Shown in pieces: positions 1-5,047 of a DNA stretch of 5,087 nt. Source of the DNA: an uncultured Verrucomicrobiota bacterium (GTDB lineage Bacteria; Verrucomicrobiota; Kiritimatiellia; RFP12; UBA1067); assembly GCA_945947925.1 (NCBI GenBank), contig CAMEZU010000147.1:1-5087 (forward strand), given 5' to 3'. The translations under genes and the position numbers were made by a program. Numbering within the stretch: position 1 is the stretch's first letter; every line of letters begins with the position of its first letter. The notes below the pieces were generated by a model. That model was not told the DNA's origin. It was given only the letters and a program-made list of their open reading frames with translations, and did not search any database.

Positions 1-45
1 GCGTTCCTCGAGAAGCTGCAGGCCTTCGAGGCGCAGCAGACGTAA
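1..45 (+). CDS. 3' end of an upstream gene, product unknown (partial)
   Basis: The first 14 codons read AFLEKLQAFEAQQT followed by TAA at 43-45. All 14 codons end in G or C, the same extreme third-position bias seen in purL, so this is very likely the true C-terminus of a real gene and not chance reading. The residues look like the end of an amphipathic helix (Leu and Phe spaced among Glu, Lys and Gln). Too little is visible to name a family. The stop lies 41 bases before the purL start on the same strand. However, a good extended -10 box sits directly after the stop, so purL may be transcribed independently of this gene. Neighbouring purine genes are possible, but nothing here shows it. Confidence 0.7.
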   Translation, partial: AFLEKLQAFEAQQT

Positions 46-47
46 TA

Positions 48-56
48 TGATATAAT
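48..56 (+). promoter_or_regulatory. Extended -10 promoter for purL
   Basis: TGATATAAT is a perfect extended -10 element: TG, one base, then consensus TATAAT at 51-56. Transcription would begin near 62-64, leaving a leader of roughly 24 bases before the ATG at 87. No TTGACA-like -35 hexamer lies 16-19 bases upstream, where GC-rich coding sequence of the previous gene sits. Extended -10 promoters are known to need little or no -35. The motif is part of an 8-base direct repeat, TAATATGA at 43-50 and 53-60, separated by TA. The leader is too short for a riboswitch, and I see no clear repressor palindrome in it. Confidence 0.6.
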
Positions 57-72
57 ATGACTCCATTTCAAC

Positions 73-79
73 GAGGAGA
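73..79 (+). promoter_or_regulatory. Ribosome binding site that fixes the purL start at 87
   Basis: GAGGAGA at 73-79 is a good Shine-Dalgarno match ending seven bases before ATG at 87. The longer in-frame ATG at 57 has no such site and overlaps the predicted -10 box and transcription start. It would also add ten residues (MTPFQRGDTT) with no counterpart in E. coli PurL, as I recall that sequence. The start at 87 is therefore preferred. Confidence 0.8.
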
Positions 80-86
80 CACGACG

Positions 87-3000
87 ATGATTCTGCTGAT
101 TGGTTCTGACGCCTATTCACCGTTCCGCATGGATGCGCTCAAGGAGGCGATGGCGAAGCTCGATCCCGGGCTCGGCCCCGTGGCGATCGACGCCAAGTGG
201 GTGTACGCCATCCAGATGAAGGACGAGGCGTTTTCCGTCGAGGAGCTCAAGCGCGCGGGCGTCCTGCTGAACGCCGAGGGACAGTGCGACGAGGCCGATT
301 TCTTCGTGACGCCCCGCAAGGGCACGATCTCCCCGTGGTCCACGAAGGCGACGGACATCTTCCGCAACTGCGGTCTTTCGACGATCCTGCGCGTGGAGCG
401 CGGCATCCGCTACCGCCTGACGCGCCTCACGGCGAACGGCTACGTCAATAAGGAGCATCCGGACGTCGAGGTCGGCGCTTGGGTCGGCGCGCTCTACGAC
501 AAGATGACCGAAGGCGTCTACGAGTCCATCGACGACCTCTTCGAAGTCGACAATCCGAAGCCCGGCCGCACGTACGACGTGCTGGCGAAGGGCGTTGCGG
601 CGATCAAGGAGGCGAACGAGGAGATTGGTCTCGCCATCTCCGAGCCCGAGATGGAGTACCTCGCGAAGAGCTTCCAGGCGGCGGGCCGCAATCCGACGGA
701 CACCGAACTCGTCATGTTCGGCCAGGTGAACTCCGAGCACTGCCGTCACAAGATCTTCGGCGCCGAGTTCATCATTGACGGCAAGAAGCAGAAGAACTCG
801 CTCTTCGGGATGATCAAGAACACGCACGCGAAGCGTCCGCAGGATACGCTCTCGGCGTACAAGGACAATTCGTCCGTCGTCACCGGCTTCGAGACCGATG
901 TCTTCGCCATCGACCCCAAGACGAACAGGTACTCCTTCAAGAAGGACCAGCTCGAGCAGCTGATGAAGGTTGAGACCCACAACCACCCGACGGCGATCTC
1001 GCCGTTCCCGGGCGCGGCGACGGGCGTCGGCGGCGAAATCCGCGACGAGGCGGCGACCGGCACGGGCTCGCGCACGGTGGCGGGCATCTGCGGCTTCATG
1101 GTCTCGAACCTCCGCATCCCCGGCTTCCCCCAGCCTTGGGAGCGCCTCTACGCCGACTTCCCGACGCGTCTGGCGACTCCGCTCCAGATCATGACCGAGG
1201 GCCCGATCGGCGGCGCGGCGTTCGGCAACGAGTTCGGCCGTCCCCAGCTCTGCGGCTTCTTCCGCACGTATGAGGGCGAGGTTGCGGGCGAGCTCCGCGG
1301 CTACCACAAGCCGATCATGCTCGCGGGCGGCATGGGCGTCATCCGCAACAGCCAGGTCCAGAAGAAGGACGTGAAGGTGAAGAGCCTCATCGTCCAGATC
1401 GGCGGACCCGCGATGCGCATCGGCCTCGGCGGCGGCGCGGCCTCGTCGATGATGACGGGCACGAATTCCGAAGCCCTCGACTTCAACTCCGTCCAGCGCG
1501 GCAACGCCGAGATGCAGCGCCGCTGCCAGGGCGTGATCGACGCGTGCAGCTACCTCGGCAAGGCGAATCCGATTCTCTCCATCCACGACATCGGCGCGGG
1601 CGGTCTCTCGAACGGCTGTCCCGAGCTCGTCGAGGCGACGGGCGGCAAGTTCCAGCTTCGCGAGGTTCACAACGAGGAGAAGTCGATGAGCCCGATGGAG
1701 ATCTGGTGCTGCGAGGCGCAGGAGCGCTATGTGCTCGCGCTCAAGCCGGAGGGCAGGGACTTCTTCCAGACGTTGTGCGACCGCGAGCGCTGCCCTGTGG
1801 CCTTCATTGGCGTCGCGACGGGTGACGGACAGCTCGTCCTCGAGGACAGCCACTTCGGTGACAAGCCGATCGACATGGACATCAAGGTCCTCCTCGGCAA
1901 GCCCCCGCGCATGGTCCGTGACGTCAAGCGCGTCACCAAGAAGCACGAGAAGACCTACTTCTCCGGCGTGAAGCCGATCGACGCCCTGACGCGCATCCTC
2001 CATCTCCCGGCGGTTGCGGACAAGACGTTCCTCGTCACGATTACGGACCGCACGGTCACGGGCCGCGTCGCCCGCGACCAGATGGTCGGCAAGTTCCAGC
2101 TGCCGGCGGCGGACTGTGCGGTAACGACGATGGGCTACAAGACGTTCAACGGCCAGGCGATGGCAACGGGCGAACGCAGCCCGATCGCGATGCTCTCCGG
2201 TCCCGCCTCCGGTCGCATGGCCATCACCGAGGCGATCACGAACCTTGCGGCGGCTGACGTCGGCGACATCGGCCAGATCCGCCTCTCCGCGAACTGGATG
2301 GCCCCGTGCGGCGATCCCGGCGAGGACGCGATCCTCTACGATACCGTCGAGGAAGTCGGTCTCAAGTTCTGCCCGAAGCTCGGCGTCTCGATTCCGGTTG
2401 GCAAGGACAGCTGCTCGATGCACACGGTGTGGCAGGACGCGAAGGGCGAGAACCACAAGCAGGTCGCCCCGCTCTCGCTCGTCGTCTCCAGCTTTGCGCC
2501 GGTGAACGACGTCCGTCTCACGCTCACGCCCGACCTCAAGCCCGACCCGGAAGGGGAGAGCTCGTTCCTCGTCTACGTCGACCTCGGCGACGGCGAGATG
2601 CCGCTCGGCGCGACGGCGCTGGCGCAGGTCTACGGACAGCTCGGCGACACGCATGCCGATGCGGATGCGGCGACGCTCAAGCGCTTCTTCAACGCGATGC
2701 AGCAGATCGTCCGCGAGAAGCTCGCGATGGCCTATCACGACCGCTCCGACGGCGGCCTCGCGGTCACGCTCGCCGAAATGGCGTTCACGGGCGGCCGCGG
2801 CGTCATCTCGAAGCTTCCTGACGGCGACGCGCTGCAGGTGCTCTTCAACGAACAGCCGGGCGCGGTCCTCCAGGTCTCCGAGAAGAACCTCAAGACCGTC
2901 CTCGACCTCTTCAAGAAGGCCCGCGTCAACGCGGTCATCGCCGGCACGGTCACCCGCAGCTCGCGTGCGTTCGACATCTACGTCGGCGAGCGCCAAGTGC

Positions 3001-3980
3001 TGAAAACCGACATCACCTACCTGCGCCGCGCGTGGTCCGAGACGACCTACCGCATGCAGGCCCTGCGCGACAACCCGGTCACGGCGAAGGAGGAGTATGA
3101 CAACGGCCTCGACGAGCAGGATCCCGGCCTGACGTTCAAGCTCACCTTCGATCCCGACCAGAAGCCGGAGCTCCCCGCGAAGAAGCGCGGTCCCGGCCGT
3201 CCCCCGAAGGCGGTTGCCCCGCGCATGTGCATCCTGCGCGAACAGGGCGTCAACGGACACATCGAGATGGCCGCGGCCTTCGCGCTTGCGGGCTTCGACT
3301 GCCAGGACGTCCACATGTCGGACCTCATCGAGGGCCGCGTGGACCTCAAGGACTTCCAGGGCCTCGTCGCGTGCGGCGGCTTCAGCTACGGCGACGTCCT
3401 TGGCGCGGGCTCGGGCTGGGCGCGCTCGATTCTCTTCAACGACCGCCTCCGCGAGATGTTCAAGACGTTCTTCGAGCGTCCCGACACGTTCTCGCTCGGC
3501 ATCTGCAACGGGTGCCAGATGCTCTCGCAGCTGAAGGACATCATCCCGGGGGCCGAGGGCTGGCCGAAGTTCGTGAAGAATATCTCGGAGCAGTTCGAGG
3601 CGCGCTATGCGACGGTGGAGATCGAGGAGTCCCCGTCGATCTTCTTCCGGGGCATGGCCGGCTCGCGTCTCCCGATTGCCGTCGCGCACGGCGAGGGCCG
3701 CGTGTGGACGGACGGCTTTGCGCCGTCGATCTGCGCTGCGCACTTCGTGGACGGTCGCGGCCAGGCGACGACGCGCTATCCGTACAACCCGAACGGTTCG
3801 ATCGGCGGCCAGACCTCGTTCACGACGACGGACGGGCGCGCAACGATCATGATGCCGCATCCGGAGCGCGGTTTCCGCGCCTGCCAGCTCAGCTACAATC
3901 CTGGCGTCTTCAAGGAGAACGGTCCCTGGATGCGCATGTTCCAGAACGCCTACGTGTTCGCGATGTCCAAGCGCAGCTAA
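87..3980 (+). CDS. purL: Phosphoribosylformylglycinamidine synthase, long single-chain form
   Basis: PurL is the cytosolic enzyme of the fourth step of de novo purine synthesis. It uses ATP and glutamine to convert FGAR to FGAM. At 1297 residues it matches the E. coli type (about 1295). The N-terminal PurS-like part carries TPRKGTISPWSTKATDI from residue 75. The linker ends in NSEHCRHKIF (215-224, His218). The first synthase half has VETHNHPTAISP (295-306), a glycine-rich GAATGVGGEIRDE from 309, GGPAMRIGLGGGAASS from 439 and HDIGAGGLSN (500-509). The second half has TDRTVTGRVARDQMVG from 653, SANWMA around Asn736, GKDSCSM from 772 and AYHDRSDGG (882-890). A class I glutaminase domain starts near 1047 (MCILREQGVNGH). 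It holds the nucleophile Cys1140 in GICNGCQM, with His1258 and Glu1260 in MMPHPERGF completing the triad. No frameshift or missing catalytic residue is seen. It appears to be transcribed from its own extended -10 promoter and is followed by hairpins. The oddity is a basic linker at 1032-1041. Confidence 0.98.
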   Translation: MILLIGSDAYSPFRMDALKEAMAKLDPGLGPVAIDAKWVYAIQMKDEAFSVEELKRAGVLLNAEGQCDEADFFVTPRKGTISPWSTKATDIFRNCGLSTILRVERGIRYRLTRLTANGYVNKEHPDVEVGAWVGALYDKMTEGVYESIDDLFEVDNPKPGRTYDVLAKGVAAIKEANEEIGLAISEPEMEYLAKSFQAAGRNPTDTELVMFGQVNSEHCRHKIFGAEFIIDGKKQKNSLFGMIKNTHAKRPQDTLSAYKDNSSVVTGFETDVFAIDPKTNRYSFKKDQLEQLMKVETHNHPTAISPFPGAATGVGGEIRDEAATGTGSRTVAGICGFMVSNLRIPGFPQPWERLYADFPTRLATPLQIMTEGPIGGAAFGNEFGRPQLCGFFRTYEGEVAGELRGYHKPIMLAGGMGVIRNSQVQKKDVKVKSLIVQIGGPAMRIGLGGGAASSMMTGTNSEALDFNSVQRGNAEMQRRCQGVIDACSYLGKANPILSIHDIGAGGLSNGCPELVEATGGKFQLREVHNEEKSMSPMEIWCCEAQERYVLALKPEGRDFFQTLCDRERCPVAFIGVATGDGQLVLEDSHFGDKPIDMDIKVLLGKPPRMVRDVKRVTKKHEKTYFSGVKPIDALTRILHLPAVADKTFLVTITDRTVTGRVARDQMVGKFQLPAADCAVTTMGYKTFNGQAMATGERSPIAMLSGPASGRMAITEAITNLAAADVGDIGQIRLSANWMAPCGDPGEDAILYDTVEEVGLKFCPKLGVSIPVGKDSCSMHTVWQDAKGENHKQVAPLSLVVSSFAPVNDVRLTLTPDLKPDPEGESSFLVYVDLGDGEMPLGATALAQVYGQLGDTHADADAATLKRFFNAMQQIVREKLAMAYHDRSDGGLAVTLAEMAFTGGRGVISKLPDGDALQVLFNEQPGAVLQVSEKNLKTVLDLFKKARVNAVIAGTVTRSSRAFDIYVGERQVLKTDITYLRRAWSETTYRMQALRDNPVTAKEEYDNGLDEQDPGLTFKLTFDPDQKPELPAKKRGPGRPPKAVAPRMCILREQGVNGHIEMAAAFALAGFDCQDVHMSDLIEGRVDLKDFQGLVACGGFSYGDVLGAGSGWARSILFNDRLREMFKTFFERPDTFSLGICNGCQMLSQLKDIIPGAEGWPKFVKNISEQFEARYATVEIEESPSIFFRGMAGSRLPIAVAHGEGRVWTDGFAPSICAAHFVDGRGQATTRYPYNPNGSIGGQTSFTTTDGRATIMMPHPERGFRACQLSYNPGVFKENGPWMRMFQNAYVFAMSKRS
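3180..3209 (+). other. AT-hook-like basic linker inside PurL
   Basis: Residues 1032-1041 of PurL read KKRGPGRPPK, flanked by Pro/Ala-rich sequence. They lie between the DPGLTFKLTFD end of the synthase part and the glutaminase domain beginning near 1047. The GRP core with flanking Lys/Arg resembles an AT-hook, a minor-groove DNA-binding peptide. E. coli PurL, from memory, has a short acidic/alanine-type linker here with no such cluster. It is in frame and GC-rich like its surroundings, so it is a real part of the protein. It may simply be a flexible charged linker; DNA binding is unproven. Confidence 0.5.
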
Positions 3981-4000
3981 GCGGAGCGTCTGCTTCCCGC
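3981..4000 (+). other. Small hairpin directly after the purL stop
   Basis: Starting at the base after TAA, GCGGAGC can pair with GCT and CCGC around a GTCT loop, giving a 4+3 bp stem with a two-base bulge (TC). It lies three bases before a much stronger hairpin. Either could act in 3'-end formation or mRNA protection. The stem is short, and chance is a fair alternative in GC-rich DNA. Confidence 0.3.
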
Positions 4001-4003
4001 CAA

Positions 4004-4035
4004 CCTACAGCCGTGCCCGCACGGCTGTAGGATTT
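4004..4035 (+). terminator. Perfect 13-bp hairpin, probable purL terminator
   Basis: CCTACAGCCGTGC (4004-4016) is exactly complementary to GCACGGCTGTAGG (4019-4031), with two bases between; in practice the loop would be four bases (CCCG). It begins 23 bases after the purL stop and ends with A then TTT at 4033-4035. Stem length and placement fit an intrinsic terminator. The T-tract is weak (three T), so termination may be partial or the hairpin may mainly protect the 3' end. There is no T-run on the opposite strand, so a bidirectional terminator is unlikely. Confidence 0.6.
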
Positions 4036-4056
4036 GCAGTGGGACTGTCCCTTCGG
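4029..4056 (+). repeat. Imperfect direct repeat, copy 1 (28 bases)
   Basis: The segment begins AGGATTTGCAGTGGGA and ends in TTCGG. It realigns with 4119-4144 at a 90-base offset, with a few substitutions and a two-base gap. The copy overlaps the right arm of the purL hairpin and contains the inverted repeat at 4041-4051. This copy appears the more intact, because its internal GGGAC/GTCCC arms still match. Confidence 0.55.
4041..4051. repeat. Inverted repeat GGGAC-T-GTCCC
   Basis: GGGAC and GTCCC are perfect complements around a single T. Read on the minus strand it is GGGACAGTCCC. A near-identical motif, GGGACAGGCCC, occurs at 5049-5059 near the other end of the accessory patch. This suggests a dispersed short palindromic element. 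REP-like elements mobilised by Y1 transposases are one known class that could give such motifs, but no transposase lies in the window. Confidence 0.5.
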
Positions 4057-4065
4057 ATCTCTCAA

Positions 4066-4098
4066 CCCTACTTCCTACTTCCTACATCTACTCCCTAC
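4066..4098 (+). repeat. Tandem CCTAC heptamer tract
   Basis: The pyrimidine-rich stretch reads as consecutive seven-base units CCCTACT, TCCTACT, TCCTACA, followed by decayed TCTAC and TCCCTAC. Three units are near-identical and the last two are irregular. No coding potential is evident. It may be a slippage-prone simple repeat. A binding-site array is possible but unsupported. Confidence 0.5.
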
Positions 4099-4118
4099 AC
4101 TGTCCGACACTTCGCGCC

Positions 4119-4144
4119 AGGATTGGCAGTGGAACGCTCTTCGG
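4119..4144 (+). repeat. Imperfect direct repeat, copy 2 (26 bases)
   Basis: AGGATTGGCAGTGGAACG followed by CTCTTCGG aligns with 4029-4056. The inverted repeat present in copy 1 is degraded here (GGAACGCTC). Base composition turns AT-rich immediately after it, so it marks the left edge of the region that carries the toxin-antitoxin operon. Confidence 0.5.
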
Positions 4145-4186
4145 CGAGTACTTTGATTTTCGAGTGCACCCTAGTCTGTTTTGCAA

Positions 4187-4215
4187 TTGACCGATGTTAC
4201 AAAATTTGTTAATGC
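4187..4215 (+). promoter_or_regulatory. Possible promoter of the toxin-antitoxin operon
   Basis: TTGACC at 4187-4192 is a good -35 match (five of six). At a 17-base spacing, the only -10 candidate is TAATGC at 4210-4215, which is poor. The surrounding 4150-4243 is AT-rich compared with both flanks, as expected for a promoter region. The start point cannot be set by eye. The small palindromes at 4199-4218 would lie within the spacer and -10, where an autorepressor would act. Confidence 0.35.
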
Positions 4216-4218
4216 ATT
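4199..4218. promoter_or_regulatory. Candidate autoregulatory operator palindromes
   Basis: Two adjacent dyads occur: ACAAA-A-TTTGT at 4199-4209 and the perfect palindrome AATGCATT at 4211-4218, centres about 10.5 bases apart, that is one helical turn. They precede the antitoxin start by about 25-45 bases. Phd/YefM antitoxins are known to bind paired short palindromes in their own promoters, so these are the best operator candidates. AT-rich DNA produces such dyads by chance fairly often. Confidence 0.35.
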
Positions 4219-4231
4219 CATCACATAACCC

Positions 4232-4238
4232 AAGGAGG
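4232..4238 (+). promoter_or_regulatory. Strong ribosome binding site of the antitoxin
   Basis: AAGGAGG is a near-perfect Shine-Dalgarno sequence with five bases (TTTTT) before the ATG at 4244. It is stronger than the toxin's AGGAG at 4516-4520. This fits the usual need for antitoxin to be made in excess. Confidence 0.8.
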
Positions 4239-4243
4239 TTTTT

Positions 4244-4531
4244 ATGATAGCATTGAACTATGCAGAAGACATCGTTCCTCTTTCGTCTTTTCGTGCAGAT
4301 GTGACGCGGCTCATGGCGCAGACGAAGCGCACTCATCGTCCGATTGTCGTGACCCAAAACGGACGCGCTGCCAATGTCTTTCTTGATATTGGCGACTACC
4401 AGAAGCTTGTAGATAGGTTGGACCTGATGATGGACATTTGCGAGGGAGAGCGGGACATCGTCGCAGGGCGTGTTCATTCCACAGATGAAGTCCGAAGCGC
4501 CATCGCGGCGGACCTAGGAGTGTCAGTCTGA
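4244..4531 (+). CDS. Phd/YefM-family antitoxin
   Basis: This is a 95-residue protein with the Phd/YefM pattern. IVPLSSFRADVTRLM (10-24) is the strand-helix that forms the N-terminal DNA-binding dimer. PIVVTQNGRAANVFLDIGDY (33-52) is the family's core, in which the NGR and the LD..DY positions are typical. The C-terminal part (about 53-95, rich in Asp, Glu and Arg) would wrap the toxin. The expected role is to neutralise the ParE/RelE-like toxin encoded next and to repress the shared promoter. Its TGA overlaps the toxin ATG by one base (TGATG), indicating translational coupling. The strong ribosome binding site at 4232-4238 supports this start. Codons are much less GC-biased than in purL (sampled stretches of the operon are about half GC), suggesting acquisition. 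Family assignment is firm; the exact partner class is inferred from the neighbour. Confidence 0.88.
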   Translation: MIALNYAEDIVPLSSFRADVTRLMAQTKRTHRPIVVTQNGRAANVFLDIGDYQKLVDRLDLMMDICEGERDIVAGRVHSTDEVRSAIAADLGVSV

Positions 4532-4854
4532 TGGTAGAGGTAAAATGGTCGGACCATGCGATGGAGCGCATGCGTGAGCAGACGCACTATATCGCCGAAC
4601 AGTCATGTTCCGCCGAAATAGCGTGGAATTGGGCAACCGATGTCTTTGCGGAAGCAGATTCTCTCGCTGAGTTTCCTAATATAGGGCATAGATTGCCAGA
4701 GTTTCCTGGTGCTCCCTACCTCGAAATCCTCGTCAGAAAGAGCTTTCGCCTCATTTATAGGCTATCGCATGATACTTGCTTCATCATAACAGTGCGCCGA
4801 TGCAGCATGCTTCTTGACGAATCCGTATTATCGGAGCTTAACTCTGTCAAATAA
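4531..4854 (+). CDS. ParE/RelE-superfamily toxin
   Basis: This 107-residue protein has the ParE/RelE fold signature. VKWSDHAMERMREQTHYIAE (4-23) is the first strand and helix. A second helix covers about 28-47. FPNIGHRLPEF (48-58) corresponds to the family's FP..GR.VPE turn, and LEILVRKSFRLIYRL (64-78) to the REI-V-SYR-IYR strands. FIITVRR (84-90) is the last strand. ParE members poison DNA gyrase and RelE members cleave mRNA on the ribosome. The sequence looks closer to ParE, but the target cannot be read from it. Where many relatives have a V-x-H-G-x-R motif after the last strand, this one appears to have V-R-R-C-S-M, so activity is not assured. It starts on the antitoxin stop (TGATG), with AGGAG at 4516-4520 ten bases upstream. 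GC content is about 50% in sampled lines, well below purL. Confidence 0.85.
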   Translation: MVEVKWSDHAMERMREQTHYIAEQSCSAEIAWNWATDVFAEADSLAEFPNIGHRLPEFPGAPYLEILVRKSFRLIYRLSHDTCFIITVRRCSMLLDESVLSELNSVK

Positions 4855-4867
4855 TCATCGCAAAGCC

Positions 4868-5008
4868 AGTTGGTTTTCGGCTGCAGTCGTCGGCTCGGAG
4901 TCGGTCGGCGACTGGGCCTCGCCGGTGACGCTCCAGCAGAACGGCAACGACTGGACCCTCCCCGCCGGCAAGTCGGCGAACTTCTTCAGGGTGAGGCTGG
5001 AGGAGTAG
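4868..5008 (+). pseudogene. 3' remnant of a GC-rich gene, probably an exported protein
   Basis: From about 4868 one frame reads 46 codons to TAG at 5006-5008. It contains VGDWASPVTLQQNGNDWTLP (31-50 of the longest open frame) and ends FFRVRLEE. From about 4886 most codons end in G or C, as in purL and unlike the toxin. The frame stays open upstream only to a TTG at 4814 inside the toxin gene, with no ribosome binding site, so it has no credible start. The pattern (tryptophans, alternating polar/hydrophobic strands, terminal FFRVRL) resembles the C-terminal beta-sandwich end of long secreted proteins in PVC bacteria, from memory and not by search. The likeliest reading is a truncated gene whose 5' part was lost when the toxin-antitoxin region arrived. 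A small expressed ORF is less likely. Confidence 0.55.
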
Positions 5009-5033
5009 GTGTTTAGCCCGCCGATCGCACTTC

Positions 5034-5042
5034 GCTTTAAGC
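5034..5042. repeat. Small inverted repeat GCTT-T-AAGC
   Basis: A 4+1+4 dyad 25 bases after the remnant's stop codon. It has no adequate loop or T-run, so it is not a convincing terminator. It is recorded because it lies just before the GGGGACAGGCCCC element. Confidence 0.2.
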
Positions 5043-5047
5043 AAGGT

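Noticed and set aside
57..86. Upstream in-frame ATG at 57 as the purL start
   Set aside because: It overlaps the -10 box and the predicted transcription start and has no ribosome binding site. It adds ten residues not expected in the family. The ATG at 87 has GAGGAGA at proper spacing.
117..3860. A 1247-codon open frame on the minus strand, antisense to almost all of purL
   Set aside because: It is a by-product of the strong third-position GC bias of purL, which removes stop codons from this antisense frame. The translation is dominated by Arg, Ala, Glu, Asp, Leu and Val with no recognisable motif, while the plus strand encodes an unmistakable full-length PurL.
3227..4030. A 267-codon plus-strand open frame across the 3' end of purL
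   Set aside because: It is an Arg/Gly/Pro-rich translation out of frame with the clear glutaminase domain of PurL, so it is a composition shadow.
4029..4144. CRISPR-like repeat pair
   Set aside because: There are only two imperfect copies, the unit overlaps a hairpin, and the intervening sequence is a simple heptamer tract. No regular array of repeats and spacers is present.
3981..4243. Possible tRNA or other structured RNA gene in the spacer
   Set aside because: No cloverleaf, CCA end or T-loop-like sequence was found. The only strong structures are the hairpins after purL.
4088..4477. A 129-codon minus-strand open frame antisense to the antitoxin
   Set aside because: It runs across the non-coding spacer, the promoter region and most of the antitoxin. 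It has no ribosome binding site and no recognisable family, and the plus-strand gene explains the sequence.
4814..5008. A 64-codon gene starting at TTG inside the toxin gene
   Set aside because: No ribosome binding site precedes the TTG, the first 13 codons are toxin sequence read in another frame, and only the part after about 4868 looks coding. It is annotated as a gene remnant.
4847..5044. A 65-codon minus-strand open frame over the remnant
   Set aside because: Its composition is that of a shadow frame (rich in Arg, Ala and Val). The plus-strand frame has the better codon bias and a natural-looking C-terminus.
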